Shown here: piece after piece, positions 11,441 to 22,324 of the stretch
Layout: the number at the start of each line of letters is the position of its first letter
How positions within the stretch are numbered: the stretch's first letter is position 1
Source: Cryptomeria japonica
Lineage: Eukaryota > Streptophyta > Pinopsida > Cupressales > Cupressaceae
DNA: 64,000 nt
Direction: 5' to 3'
NCBI RefSeq assembly: GCF_030272615.1
Contig: NC_081407.1
Coordinates: 100,609,897 to 100,673,896 of the forward strand
The notes under the pieces: generated by a model
The model's input: the letters and a program-made list of their open reading frames with translations, nothing else
Database searches by the model: none
What the model was told of the DNA's origin: nothing
Made by a program: the position numbers and the translations under genes

Positions 11441-12099
11441 TTACATATCATATCAAAAGAATATTTTGCATGATAAATGAAATCATCAAAATCATACAAA
11501 AAGTCCCAAAACATGTTAAACAAATTTACATCCATGTACATACATGCATTGCATTTAACAGAAAAATGACATAAATGCATTCATTCATATCACTTGCAAA
11601 AACATATAGTTAAGCATGATCATCAAAACATCTTGAGCATATCACATGCAAAACATATAGATCGTAACATCACATCATCACACACATCACATATGCAATC
11701 ATCTACATCATCAAAGAAAAAATCATATAGGTCATGCATATCATATAGCTCATAAAGGAATCTATAACATATAGAAGCATATCTAGTATCATTTCATCAT
11801 GCTCATGTGTGACCCATGCTGATCTTAAAGAAAATCAAAGATATAAGTCAAAAGAATCATCAGTGAAATGATAAATTTCCAAATTCCCTAGATATCATAT
11901 CAATAACAAAGTCTATAAATCAAGCAACATCAACATCTATCAATGAATCAATGTGTATCATATCAAAGAGATCAATAAAAATACAACAATATCCATCTCG
12001 TGGGAATCATCAGAGAAACAATTCTTTGTGTATAATAAAAAAATGGTACATCATCATCATGCAAGAGGATAAGAGTGGTTTCATCTTGACTCTAACTAC
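11441..12099. other. T1 AT-rich spacer
   Basis: Rich in CATATCA and CATCA words, with no coding signal on either strand that I recognise. It links the repeats to the antisense PMD pseudogene and is probably part of the long T1 3' region. Confidence 0.4.
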
Positions 12100-14180
12100 C
12101 TGGCCCTAGAGCCACCTGCACTTGCACCTGCACTACCACTAGGAGGATCTCTCGTAGGACCCATCACACCCTCACTCCCCATATGTCTCTGAGAGCCCCC
12201 ACGCTGAGAAATGATGGAATAACTAGGGGCATGATGATCTAGTGGCACAAACTGAAGGTACAAAGTTTAGTAGTACTCAACTCACATCGTCTAATCTATG
12301 AGATCCATGATAGTCTCCTCGGTAACACCCTGTGCGATTGCCTATTGTAATGATTACACTATCTCCTCTATGCAGCCTTGCTACTCTATTTGTGTGTCTC
12401 TCTCAGTAGTCACTTGTGCTACCTGTGCCTGTATCTAAGAAATCTATTTATGTGCCTATGTTAGTTGTGCCTATAGTCTCTCCAGTAAGGATTGTAATCC
12501 TTCTTTCTGTGCTTGTTGCTAATGTGATGACACTGTGATCCAAACTGAGGGTGGTTGTGGTTCTTGAGTGACTTGTACTAATGGTACCTATGGTGTGCTC
12601 GCATATCCTTTGGTTGGTGGGTGAATATCCAACCTCCTCTAATGTACCAAGGGTTGCACATACTCCTCCTCTTCATCATCATCAAATCCCATGTCGCCCA
12701 ATCCTACTCTCCCACCACCTAGCTCCTTTGACTCTGTCTCCTCATTGAATCCATCATTATAACTCTTCTCCTCATCTCCACTTCCTATGGTTTCTATATC
12801 CTTTTCCTATACAAGGCCCCCACGACCTAGAATCTGCCTCCATCCACCACCTCTAGCCCTCACCCCACTAGATCCTTCTCTACCTCCTCTCCTATCTCCA
12901 CCACCATCCCCACTAGAATCCCTACCTTGGCCTAAATGTCCTTAGCCCTGGACCACTCCCCAATCTCCCCCTTGACCTCTCATAACCCTCTCCATACCTT
13001 GGCCCCATTGGCCCTCTCATTGTCCCCCATCACCACCATCATCATCATCATCGTCAAACACCTCTACTGGTGGTATCGACTCTCTTGGCCTTGTCAATCA
13101 AGGAAAATGATGGCTCACAAAATAAAGGACCTAATCTTGGTGTATGCCTGCATCTGTCACTATAGGCCTCATATCCCACACAATAACAGGAAGAGAGTCA
13201 AACTCTGCACAGGCAATGGTGTAATCCAAGGGTGGTCCTCACTCTGCTCTCTCCTTGTACACTCTCATGTACAAGGTTGTCCCCTGTGGTATCGGTTGTC
13301 ATAGACCAAACTGTTGGTATACCCATGACAAAAGGAATCTCTCTACCACATAGGGCATCCGCCCAATCAAGTATCAACTCTATAACAAAATTGGCACCTC
13401 TATCGCATCCTTAGGCCAAGGCTCGCTATCCAAATATGGGTGCCAAACCACTGCATCCATATCATCTAAAATGCACCTCCAATACTCTAGCTTCCCTATC
13501 ATAGGTTGGGAAGATACCTATCTATATATATATAGATAAGGATATCCAGCTGGTCAAGATCTATGTACAATAGGGAATGTAATGACTATATACTCCCAAG
13601 CCCAAGTCTGAAGCAATTTTCATCCTGTTGCTAAACTAGACCCCCAATCCCTATACTATCTGATGTATCTTGTAATAGAGGTGGGCCAAAACACATATAC
13701 CGCATGCATAGTGGGTCCTCTCTCATACCATCCATCATAGCACACAGCCCCATCTAACTAATAATCCATGTGATCTCCTATTAGGTAGGAGGAAACTGCC
13801 AACTAATCCTGTTAGCACTGATGGAAGTGGGGCATATCTATCTACCATCTCCTGCCAACCCATTGAATACCCAACAATATGAGGATCATGAAAAATCTCT
13901 CGAAGTGCATTTTCCCTCTAGTGTCCTCCACATCATATACAACTAGCTCACCTATGATCGGAATCTGCAAAATCTGATAGACATCCTTAGGAGTAACAAT
14001 TATCTCTCATGTCGGCAAGTGAAATGTGTTATGCTCATTGTGTCACCACTTCACTAAAGCTATCATAAGTTCTCTATTCTTCTGATAGGAAGGCATGCAC
14101 AATAGGTGAATCAGACCAAAAACCTCAAGCACTTCTCAATCATCATCAGTCAATCGGCTATGTAGGGAGAGTGTCTTCAA
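12100..14180 (-). pseudogene. Antisense plant mobile domain (PMD) ORF in T1
   Basis: The complement encodes a decayed PMD protein (aminotransferase-like plant mobile domain). Reading down from 14180 one finds VKW..NEHNTFHLPT.EIIVTPKDV, then WQEMVDRYAPLPSVLTGLVG, CVLAHLYYKIHQIV and LEVHFR. These are recognisable landmarks of the domain as it occurs in plant transposons and in MAIN/MAIL1-type host proteins. The tail (13000-12100) is Gly/Asp/Glu-rich (GDEEKSYNDGFNEE, GFDDDEEEEYVQP). Many stops and shifts interrupt it. It lies antisense to T1, between the pol remnants and the 3' LTR, as extra antisense ORFs do in Tat-lineage elements. Host PMD proteins act in silencing and gene regulation; the role of element-borne copies is not settled. 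Confidence 0.65.
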
Positions 14181-14329
14181 ATATCACTCTCCAAGCTGTA
14201 TGACACCTAAGTCTACCTATATCAACACACGAGTACCATATCAGTTTCGCCTATTCTAAGAAATCAAACATCAAATCTCACTAAACAAGGGGCAACTATC
14301 AAAGTGATGATAGTCATGATATCACACAA

Positions 14330-14990
14330 AGAGTTCCAAATGAGACACTCTTGACAATTAGGTGGTTTCAAATTGACCTATCTATCAACCAAACCAAGTC
14401 TCGTATCAAATTAGGACCGATATCAATGACAATTTGACTCATACCAAAATCAAGTCTCATATCGAAATCAGGAATCATATCACAGTCAAAGTCTCATATC
14501 AAAATCGAGATTCATATCAAAATCAAGCAACATATCAAAATCATATCACAATCAGTCAATCAAGGATGCATATCAAGCATCCTACCAATGACAATTGACC
14601 CATATCGAATTAGGACCCATATTGATAATTGACCCATATCGAATCAGGACCAATATCACCAATTGACCCATATCGATGACAGTTTGACCCATATCAAAAC
14701 CAAGTCTCATACCACAATTAGGACTCATATAGACAATAAAAAATTGACCCATATCGACAATTGACCCATATCAACAATTGACCCATATCGACAGTCAAGT
14801 TTGACCCATATTGACCTATTGATCCATATCAATAATCAGTTTGACTCATATTGACCTTTGAAACACATCGACACTTGACCCATATCGACAATCAAGACTC
14901 ATACCAATGTGACCTATATCAAAATTTGATTCATATCGATCCAATTCATATGAAACAATGACTCATATCAACTCTAGATAGACATTTCGA
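14330..14990. repeat. T1 satellite-like tandem repeats (TTGACCCATATCGACAA)
   Basis: Degenerate tandem copies of a 16-18 bp unit, TTGACCCATATCGACAA and variants (TCGAAT, TCAAAA), fill about 650 bp. Unit length varies, and spacing is tightest around 14740-14900. A second block with CATATCGACATCAATTTC lies at 15830-15960. Tandem repeats in the 3' region of Tat/Ogre elements are a known source of plant satellites. Confidence 0.75.
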
Positions 14991-15829
14991 CATCACACAT
15001 CTCAATGGACAAAATCAATGGCTACCAACACATCAAAAAAGGTGTCAAACATCATAACAATCCTGAACATCAAATTTGCACGTGTCATAATTTTCAAAAA
15101 AATTCAAAAACTCAAAATTATCATGTATGCGCTAAAATAGTCAACATATGCACTAAAGTGTATGCATTGTATGATTTAGCGTGTGCACTAAGTCATACAA
15201 CATATGCGCTAATTAATCAAACAAATTCACTATGACAAAAATCATATGTGCTATGTCGTACAACATATGCACTTCAGAATATGATGTATGTGCTAAAAGA
15301 TAATTTTTTTTTAAAAAAAAAAGAAAACCCTATCCGTACATGCAAAAAATTGGAAAATCTAGCATAAAAACAAGGAAATCTAGCAAAAAATTTCACAAGG
15401 TTAGAAAATCAAACTTACTGGTGGGTCATACTCAAGTGGTCGCTAGAATCGCCGAACACGCTCAAAATGATGTTTGTGGTAGGGGGGCTCCATTTGTTCT
15501 CTCCTCTCCAAGTTCCAATCTCCAAATGACAAGTGCACAAATGAGGTGGAAATGGGCCCCTTGAGGGTTTATATAGCCTATGCTAACACAGGTAGTTGTT
15601 CTACCTCGGTGGACATGTGGGACATGTATGCACTATGCCCACATTAGTTCTTCACCAATTTTCAATATAATTTTTTAATAAAATATATCAGTAGATAAAT
15701 ATTGAATTTAAAAAAAAAAATTGAAAAATTGAAAAAAAATTATCCAAAAATTAAAAAAATATCAGGCATCACAACCGTGCCCAAAAATCGTAAATTTAAT
15801 CAATTTATCTTCTGAGGGGGCATATTGAC
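14991..15829. other. T1 3' region: GCGCTAA-type repeats, A-rich tracts, antisense promoter area
   Basis: 15110-15300 holds imperfect repeats of a CATATGCACTAA word. Homopolymer A/T runs lie at 15303-15325 and 15700-15760. Between them is a more GC-rich stretch (15420-15610) containing the antisense TATA candidate. No protein is recognised. Confidence 0.45.
15567..15577 (-). promoter_or_regulatory. Candidate TATA box for the antisense PMD ORF
   Basis: On the - strand GGCTATATAAACCC is a textbook plant TATA context, 1.4 kb upstream of the start of the PMD homology and pointing at it. Antisense extra ORFs of some Tat elements have been reported with their own promoters; here the assignment rests only on motif and position. 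Confidence 0.4.
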
Positions 15830-15960
15830 ATCAATTTCATATCAGTCTCATATCGACATCAATTTCACATCAGTCACATATCGACTTTTCATATCGAATC
15901 AATTTTTCATATCCAGGGCTTCATATTGACAATTTTGACGATAACACAATGATGATAATT
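15830..15960. repeat. Second block of CATATCGAC repeats
   Basis: About six copies of a TCATATCGACATCAATTTCA-like unit just upstream of the PPT, related in wording to the array at 14330-14990. Confidence 0.6.
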
Positions 15961-16015
15961 TTGACGACATATCAAGCATTTTTCTTTGAATCAACATGTG
16001 GTCACACGTTGCTTC

Positions 16016-16028
16016 AAAGAGGGGAAAA
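16016..16028 (+). promoter_or_regulatory. T1 polypurine tract
   Basis: AAAGAGGGGAAAAA directly precedes the TGTAGACACC start of the LTR, showing that this LTR is the 3' one of a + strand element. Confidence 0.75.
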
Positions 16029-17554
16029 ATGTAGACACCTAAAACTTGCATAGCTAATTAAATAAATTTTATTCATTTAATCATCATTTATTTGTCTATT
16101 AATTAGACTAAGATTTAACTAATATCCCTATTCTCCCAATCAGCCTATTAATCAAATTAAACACTTGATTAAAATCCATTTCTTCTAGCCTAACCCATTA
16201 ATTAAACTAAGGTTTGATTAAATCCCCTTTAGCCATTTAATTGAATAAATCTTATTTATTTAATTAAAACCCCTTTCCCCTTTAATTGAATTTACATTTG
16301 ATTAAAAATCCCTTTGCATTTAAATAAATCATTATTTATTTATGAATAGTCCTCCCCACTTGCAAAATCATACAAATGCAAGTTACATCCCTTTTGGCTA
16401 AAATAAATCTTTATTTTATCTAAAACACTTATTTTCCTCCACTTGCATTCTCCTACATTTTTCATTACCATGCTAACATTCTTCTAGAACCTCTCTAACC
16501 CCTCATTAATTAGCCTAATTCTTCTAATCGTGTCACATCCCTAAATTTGGGAGAGTCACTTGTCCAAATTTAGAAGAAAGTCTTCCAAATGTGTTGAAGA
16601 CTTTACCTTCTCCAACAAGTTAACTTGTTGAGTCTTCCAAACTTGTAAGGTTATCTAACTTTCAACAAGTTAACCTCCAAAGTCTCCAAAGAGCATTTAA
16701 TTCCTCTTACAAGACATCATCCTATCCCATGATGGTTGTCCCTTTGTCCATCCCTCAACTTTGCACAAGATTTTACCTTTTGGACAATAGCATGCTCCCT
16801 TGGATAATGACATTATCCAATGATGTCATCTCTTGAGGTTACCCCTAATGCTTACTTAGCATCTAATTCTTTCTTAGCATCCTCTCAAGCCATCTCAAGG
16901 TGACATTTGTCAACTTGGTATTGGATTGAATCCCCCTCATGGATTAATAACTTTCAATCCTAGCCCTTGTTGAGAATACTCAATCTCAACCATCCATTTC
17001 TCTATTTTCTCTATAAATAGAGCCCATTTCTTCAATCTTAGGATCCATCCACTTTATGCATCCTTATTATATTTTTTTTTGCAGGTTATCAAAGAGCTCT
17101 CATTGTTCCTCTCTCGAGCATTTAGGCCATCGTAATTGCATCATGTTTAGATTATATCATGTGCTAGATTAATCATTTAGCCTAATTGCATATCATTTCC
17201 ATAGTATTTTCATCTTCATCTTAGCTTAATTAGATCATTTATTCCTTCAATTTGGAAACACACCTCCATTTTGTATATCATCTTCATATCAATAGTTTTG
17301 ATCATCTAATCAACTAGGATCTTAGTTGCATCCATTTAGATTCTAGTTCATCATTCAAATCTTGTTCTTTAGGTTGTAATATTAAAGATCAAGTGTTCTT
17401 CCAAGTGAGGGCCACCTTGAATCTTGAAGTTGCTTGGAGATAGAGGACAATGAGATGATTTTGAGAAGTTTAGATTAACTAACATGCTTTGTTGACTTTG
17501 ATTTTTAATGCAATATCCCATTGGTGTGTTTGTGTTGTTTGTGTCTCTTTTGCA
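16029..17554 (+). repeat. T1 3' LTR
   Basis: It begins TGTAGACACCTAAAACTTG and most likely ends TCTCTTTTGCA at 17554, just before X1 coding homology. It contains AATTAAAT-rich repeats at 16060-16400, a TATA box at 17011-17020 and a plausible R/U5 region. The 3' limit is chosen from the CA end and the resumption of X1; the flanking duplication cannot be tested because the 5' LTR is outside. Confidence 0.7.
17011..17020 (+). promoter_or_regulatory. LTR TATA box
   Basis: CTATAAATAG, the strongest TATA match in the LTR and about 540 bp before its end. Confidence 0.6.
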
Positions 17555-19914
17555 GGTGCAAAGATTTGAGCATACAGGTATATTCTAAGCCGTATTCATG
17601 AAAAATTCATGTGGTTGGATAAGCCACATAAGATCATGAAGGGAGTGATTCAGACCATCATAAGGTTATGTGCATCTAGTCAGCTACCATCCTTTAAGGT
17701 TGCGATGAATGATGATGTAACAAATGCAACTGGGTCGCATCTCGACAGAAGAGCGATGACGATTGATGATATATTGGAGAGTGACATCCACTTTGCATCA
17801 ATGGTAATTGGATACAGAATTTACTACTCAAGCTGAATGAACTCTGTCTCTAGTACTACCATTCATGTTGCATATGAGATGCTAAAAGAAGATAAGAAGT
17901 ATGATTTTTGCGAGTTGCTATGGAGTGATCTCATTAATAATCCCAAGAAAATCAAAGAAAATAAGAATAATTCTTTCAAGTATGGATATCTACTCTTTTG
18001 TATGTTCTTCTATTTTAAGAATGAGATTCCGAGAGTTGGTTCTGTTTAGTGGGGATTCGACAAACTAGTTGGAGTTCAAATCTAGGAGTATCTCTATAGC
18101 TCTGGTGATTCCAAAGCCCGAAATGCAAACTTATGGGGATATTTAAGGAGTTTTTAAAAGGAGATTCATAATAGGGAAAGGATTCCTAAAGCTATTGTTG
18201 AGAAGTATGTTGACGCAATGTGTTTCATGGTTGACACTGATGAGTGCATAATGGAAGCTATAGAACCATGGAAATCATGGATATTACTAATGGTTTATGA
18301 GGTTGATGGACAAGTTTTTGAACTTTATGCTCAATATCTATTGAGTCAACTAGTGGATCCCAATGAAGAAAGGTTTGAACCTATAAGGAGAAGAGCCTAA
18401 GATTACCTATGCAGAAACTAATTATGTAGAAGAAAGCTAGGAAGGAACTGACAACAATTGCTAAGCCCAAAGTCAGAACCAGAAGTAATGCTCCTATTTC
18501 TTACCCTCCTAAGCTAGCAATAAGATCACCAGCTAAGCCATCTGGTGATGTGTAGAAAACAAAATAAGTTAGGTTTGTAGTTATTGATGATGGGGAGACA
18601 AAATCTAATGAGTCAGTCAAAGAGGTTAAGGCAAAAGCTCCTAAGGTTTCCAAGAAATAATCCAATAGATCTAGACCAAGCAAGAAGCCCAAATCTGAGC
18701 TTGATGAGGTGTTAAAGACTAGAAAACTTCAAGATAATCACACTATTGTTCCTCCCATTACATTAAATCAGTTTGTTAATATAGTTGTTAAGGAAGGAAA
18801 TTTAAAACGTCTATCTAAATGGTATGAAAATGATGATGACAATAAAAAGAGAACATTGGAAGAAGTTGTAGTTGAGTGTACGAATGTGTACAATAAAGAC
18901 TTGATAGAGTTATCATCAACAATTCCAAAGAATCTATATGAAATTTTGGATGCTAGAAGACACATGACTAATAAAGAAGATGAGAGATTGAAAGAGTATG
19001 TATTAGTTAAATTATACTAAGTAATTTCTAAGGCAAAAATTGATAGAATTCTCAAGATAGCAAAGAATAAATTTGAAATCAAGCATCAAGTTAATAAGAT
19101 TATGTTTGGGAATATTGATGAGGTAGTTCAGGAAACTAAGACAATTTTGAAGAAAATCTTGATTGAGAACTGATATGAAGTGAATCCGGTGAATGATGAC
19201 ACCAATCCAAAAGTGCAAATATAGGATGATACTTCCATTCAGAAGTATAGATTGAAGTTTCAGATGTGTGGTCAGTTGGACCGAAAGAGAATGAGGACAC
19301 AAGAACATAAGTAGGAGACATGTCTGAGATTCCCTCGATAAATGATTTGAAAGCACTTGCAGAGAATGTTGAATTAGATAAGGTGCAGGTCGGAGGTGAA
19401 GTTGAAGTTAAGATTAACGAAAGAGACATTGTTGAGGTATCAAAGGGAAAAGAAATAGATAATTATAGATTCATTCAAGGACCAATCAATCAAAGTCTCA
19501 CACCGAGGATAGTTTGTTATTGGGTATGCCAACATATATTCTGGAGAATCTTATACCATCATTTCATAAATATCCATCTATCTCCCTGTCTGATAATTTG
19601 AAGAGTTTAATTAATTATGTTGATTCCCATTTTGAATCTTTTGAGAAGGCTACAGAGGAGAAAATCATAAACGAGTTTAATGCCAAAAGGCTCTGCATCT
19701 TGAAGAAGATGATTTTGATGGATAGAGCCACATTAGAAGACTATATAAAGAGCATAATGGATATAATAATTGAAGGTGGTAATTTCTATAAATCATGTTT
19801 ATCTCTGAATAAATGTAATGATGATATTGAGAAGAAGTCTCAGGAACTCAAGGATCAGTTGGAAAGCATGACTCAACTAGTTGACCCTTTGAAAAATTCA
19901 TTGAGCAATCATGA
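17555..19914 (+). pseudogene. X1 ORF-B, N-terminal and middle parts
   Basis: Unrecognised protein shared with X2. Aligned landmarks in order are ILSRIHEKFMWLDKPHKIM, MVIGYR (17801), NSVS, a hydrophobic LLFCMFFYF (about 18000) and DECIMEAIEP (about 18240). They match ILSRVH..MYLERTHDIM, MVIGYR, NSVS, LLVGLFFYF and DKCIMEAVEP in X2. A Lys/Ser/Pro-rich linker (18430-18720) follows, then an acidic helical region and a coiled-coil-like end (EKKSQELKDQLESMTQL). Stops (17834, 18047) and at least three frame changes show it is dead. The long Lys/Glu tract of X2 is absent. No known domain is evident to me. Confidence 0.6.
19910..19914. repeat. Target-site duplication of T2 (CATGA)
   Basis: CATGA precedes the left LTR and recurs at 28399-28403 after the right LTR. 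Confidence 0.9.
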
Positions 19915-21571
19915 TGTGTAGGGGAAAAAGCGAGACTAGGTTAACATGCCCTAATCCTACCTTTTGACACACATTACGGAATACGAAAGAGCCTAGAGAT
20001 ATCACACAATTGGCTACTTCTTTTTGTGAAAGAGAGAGCCATGGGATATCTATTAGGATTTCTATTCCCTTGTTGAAATTGTAAGATCAAGTAATGCAAG
20101 TTCAAACCCTAATCCCAAAATGCAAGTATGAACTAATAACAAGATTGTAGAATTGAGATTAAACAATGAACAACTGTAAATACAAGGATGAAATAAGAAT
20201 GCAGATGTGTACCCGGAGTCAAAATCGGACTGAAAATGTTTGGGATGGGAGCGCGGGCGCCACTGTCCTGAAAATTGCACCGGAAACTGTCGTTCTGCAC
20301 TCTGAAACACTATCAGAAAGCTGTCTGAAAGCTGTCTGTCCGAAGGACCAGGGTGCCCAGTGCCTCTGTCCCAAGGACTAGGGCACCCAACGCCCTTGTC
20401 CTGGCAGGACCAGGGCGCCCAGCGCCCCTATCCCAGTCTTCTGCTCTGCAATTTGATACAGAGTGCTGTCTCGACCTGTTCTCTCCGGATCTGTATCCCG
20501 CGGCATCGTCCGAGTCCCGAACCTGCACTTATATCTGAAAAATGGGATGGGCGGCTATATAGGGTTTTGCTTTAGTCAAACCCCCACTTCAGTGATTTCC
20601 ACCTCCACGAATAGCCAAGTTGTTTTTTAAAATGTATTGTGTGTGCAGACCTAGTGTGTGTGCAAGGTCCTAAAATGCAAGAAAGCAAACTAGAGCAACC
20701 TAGAAAGTAAACCCTAATTGCTTGTAAATGACAATGTAAATTCTCTAAATCAAGATGCAAAGTGATCTAAAGCATGAATAAATGATATATTGAAGCTTAT
20801 GCAAAGACATGAAAACAACATGAAATCATGCCCAACCCTCAAGGGAGAAGTACAAGCCAATCTTCAGTCGATAATCTCCTATTGTTCTTGAATGTCTTCC
20901 AAGCCCTAAGTGGATGAATGAATTTGATAGATGCTTGATAGAAGGATGTTGAATGTTGTTGAAGTCTTGAAAGATCTGCTCTTTCACTGCATATGAGGTT
21001 CCTGAAAACAAAAATCGGATCCTTTCAAATGAAGAAAGAGAGCTCTTATGTAGGAAACCCTAGATCATAATTTCATCTTTTGGCCGACCTAGAGATTGAA
21101 TATCCCACCAATTTCTTGGGGTTAAGCTTTATTTTATGATTGGATCGTGCTCCCAAAATTTCAGGAAAAATGTCCAGGACCATGTGCACTCCAGGCACCA
21201 CGGTCCCGACAACTTTTCACCAAATTTTCAGGGCCGTTGGATATGATGATTTTAGAGAGAATCCTGAAGTTACAGGTGATTTCGAGATGTTTTGACCCCG
21301 AAACCAAGCCCCCAAGTTCAAAATAGGACTTAATTAGGGTTTTTGATTGAGTGATGTATTGGAGGAATAAAATGCAAAGGGCACGCTTTAGCGAAAGGGC
21401 CCAACTTTATGATGCAAAGGATGATGAAATAGGACCTTAGACCTAATTAATTTGATTAATTAAGTGCTAAAGGAGAAATGCAATGCAAAATGTAAAATGC
21501 ACTAAGGCGGGTGCTAAACTAGGTGTGAAATTGTACCACCCTAGCAAGTGCATACAATTTACGACACTACA
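19915..21571 (-). repeat. T2 3' LTR
   Basis: On the - strand it begins TGTAGTGTCG and ends CCCCTACACA. A TATA-like CCTATATAGCC lies near 20555-20565 on the - strand. It is 17 bp longer than its partner because of a small indel between GTGTGTGCA repeats near 20650. Confidence 0.92.
20343..20437. repeat. GC-rich tandem repeat inside T2 LTR
   Basis: Three imperfect copies of a 29-33 bp unit starting GGACCAGGGCGCCCAGCGCC, at about 20345, 20374 and 20407. The same array is in the right LTR at 27189-27285. The unit is strongly GC-rich and palindromic (GGGCGCCC) in an otherwise AT-rich element. Short ORFs across it are not credible genes. Confidence 0.75.
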
Positions 21572-21586
21572 TTTAGCCCCCACTTT
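21572..21586 (-). promoter_or_regulatory. T2 polypurine tract
   Basis: On the - strand AAAGTGGGGGCTAAA runs directly into the TGTAGTG start of the 3' LTR. Confidence 0.8.
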
Positions 21587-22324
21587 AGTGGTCATATGAG
21601 TACTACGTGCATATGCAAGCTAAAGTACAGAAAAGTAAACATCATTTGAAAAAGGATATATCCATAAGTTGTCGGACGAAGCCCCCAGCGGTATCTGCAG
21701 TACACAGTTAGGAACAACACCCTACAAAACACACGTTAGATCACAAAATCACCTAATGCTTACTAAGGAAAGTGATGAAATTTGTGAGTAGCTATATGCC
21801 CCCCCTGTTTCGACTTGCTTATTAGGGAGGTGAAACAGGGTAGCATGTTTACTTACGACAAATTGTGTAAGAGAGTATTGATGAGGGGTGTTCACTAAAT
21901 AGGCTTCATCAGAGCACTTTTTGGAACATCCCAAGAGTAGGGGAAGGAAAATATGATTCGAACGCAACAAACGGCTCGAAAATCGCATCTCCCAAACCCA
22001 AGTTATGATAAAATGAATGATAGAGGAAAATTAGGGTTTCAAAAGTAAAGATAAACAAATGAAAGTATATACTTTGAAAGTGACACTTGCATTTGTCACT
22101 TTGTTGATTTCAGAATACTATTCATTGCAATGGAGCCCACATAGCCATCATCATGCCTTCACGATGACCGGAGTGTCCCACGAGGATTGAGATCCTGCAC
22201 CAGGCCGTGATCGACGACGAGCCACTGGACGAGGTGAGTTGACAGAAAGTTTGACTTTTGATTTTTTCGCATTTTGACTTTTCTGTGATCGTATGTGGGC
22301 CTTGAATGCTGACCCGGGGCCCAC
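21587..22324. other. T2 region between RNase H and PPT, no integrase
   Basis: No conserved protein is seen. Contents include a perfect 9-bp inverted repeat (CCCTGTTTC and GAAACAGGG, about 21787-21832). At 22315 onwards a GC-rich patch of GGGCGCCATGGTCCC and GGGCACCCTGGTCC begins and continues into the end of the pol ORF. In a complete Tat element the integrase would be encoded here. Confidence 0.6.

Larger units (their letters stand above)
1..17554 (+). mobile_element. T1: partial Tat-type Ty3/gypsy element, 5' end outside window
   Basis: The element reads left to right: gypsy protease (237-600), linker coding region (605-1026, resumed at 8319-8908 and 10233-10650), low-complexity DNA, antisense PMD pseudogene (12100-14180), tandem repeats, polypurine tract (16016-16028) and 3' LTR (16029-17554). 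It is split by copia element C1 and by a solo LTR; both carry exact 5-bp duplications, and the T1 reading frame resumes after each. No reverse transcriptase, RNase H or integrase is visible between 10650 and 12100, so the copy is internally deleted or non-autonomous. A long region between pol and the 3' LTR with an antisense ORF and tandem repeats is known for the Tat/Ogre lineage. T1 sits inside X1, whose coding homology starts at about 17555. Confidence 0.75.

Noticed and set aside
12936-13414. + strand open frames over the PMD region
   Set aside because: Shadows of the - strand PMD homology, with no motif of their own.
14330-14990. Regularly repeated short units that might suggest a CRISPR array
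   Set aside because: Units are degenerate and adjoining, with no unique spacers, and lie in a plant retrotransposon.
20166-20575. Several overlapping frames in the T2 LTR (and 26906-27419 in the partner)
   Set aside because: GC-rich repeat artefacts present on both strands in the LTR.
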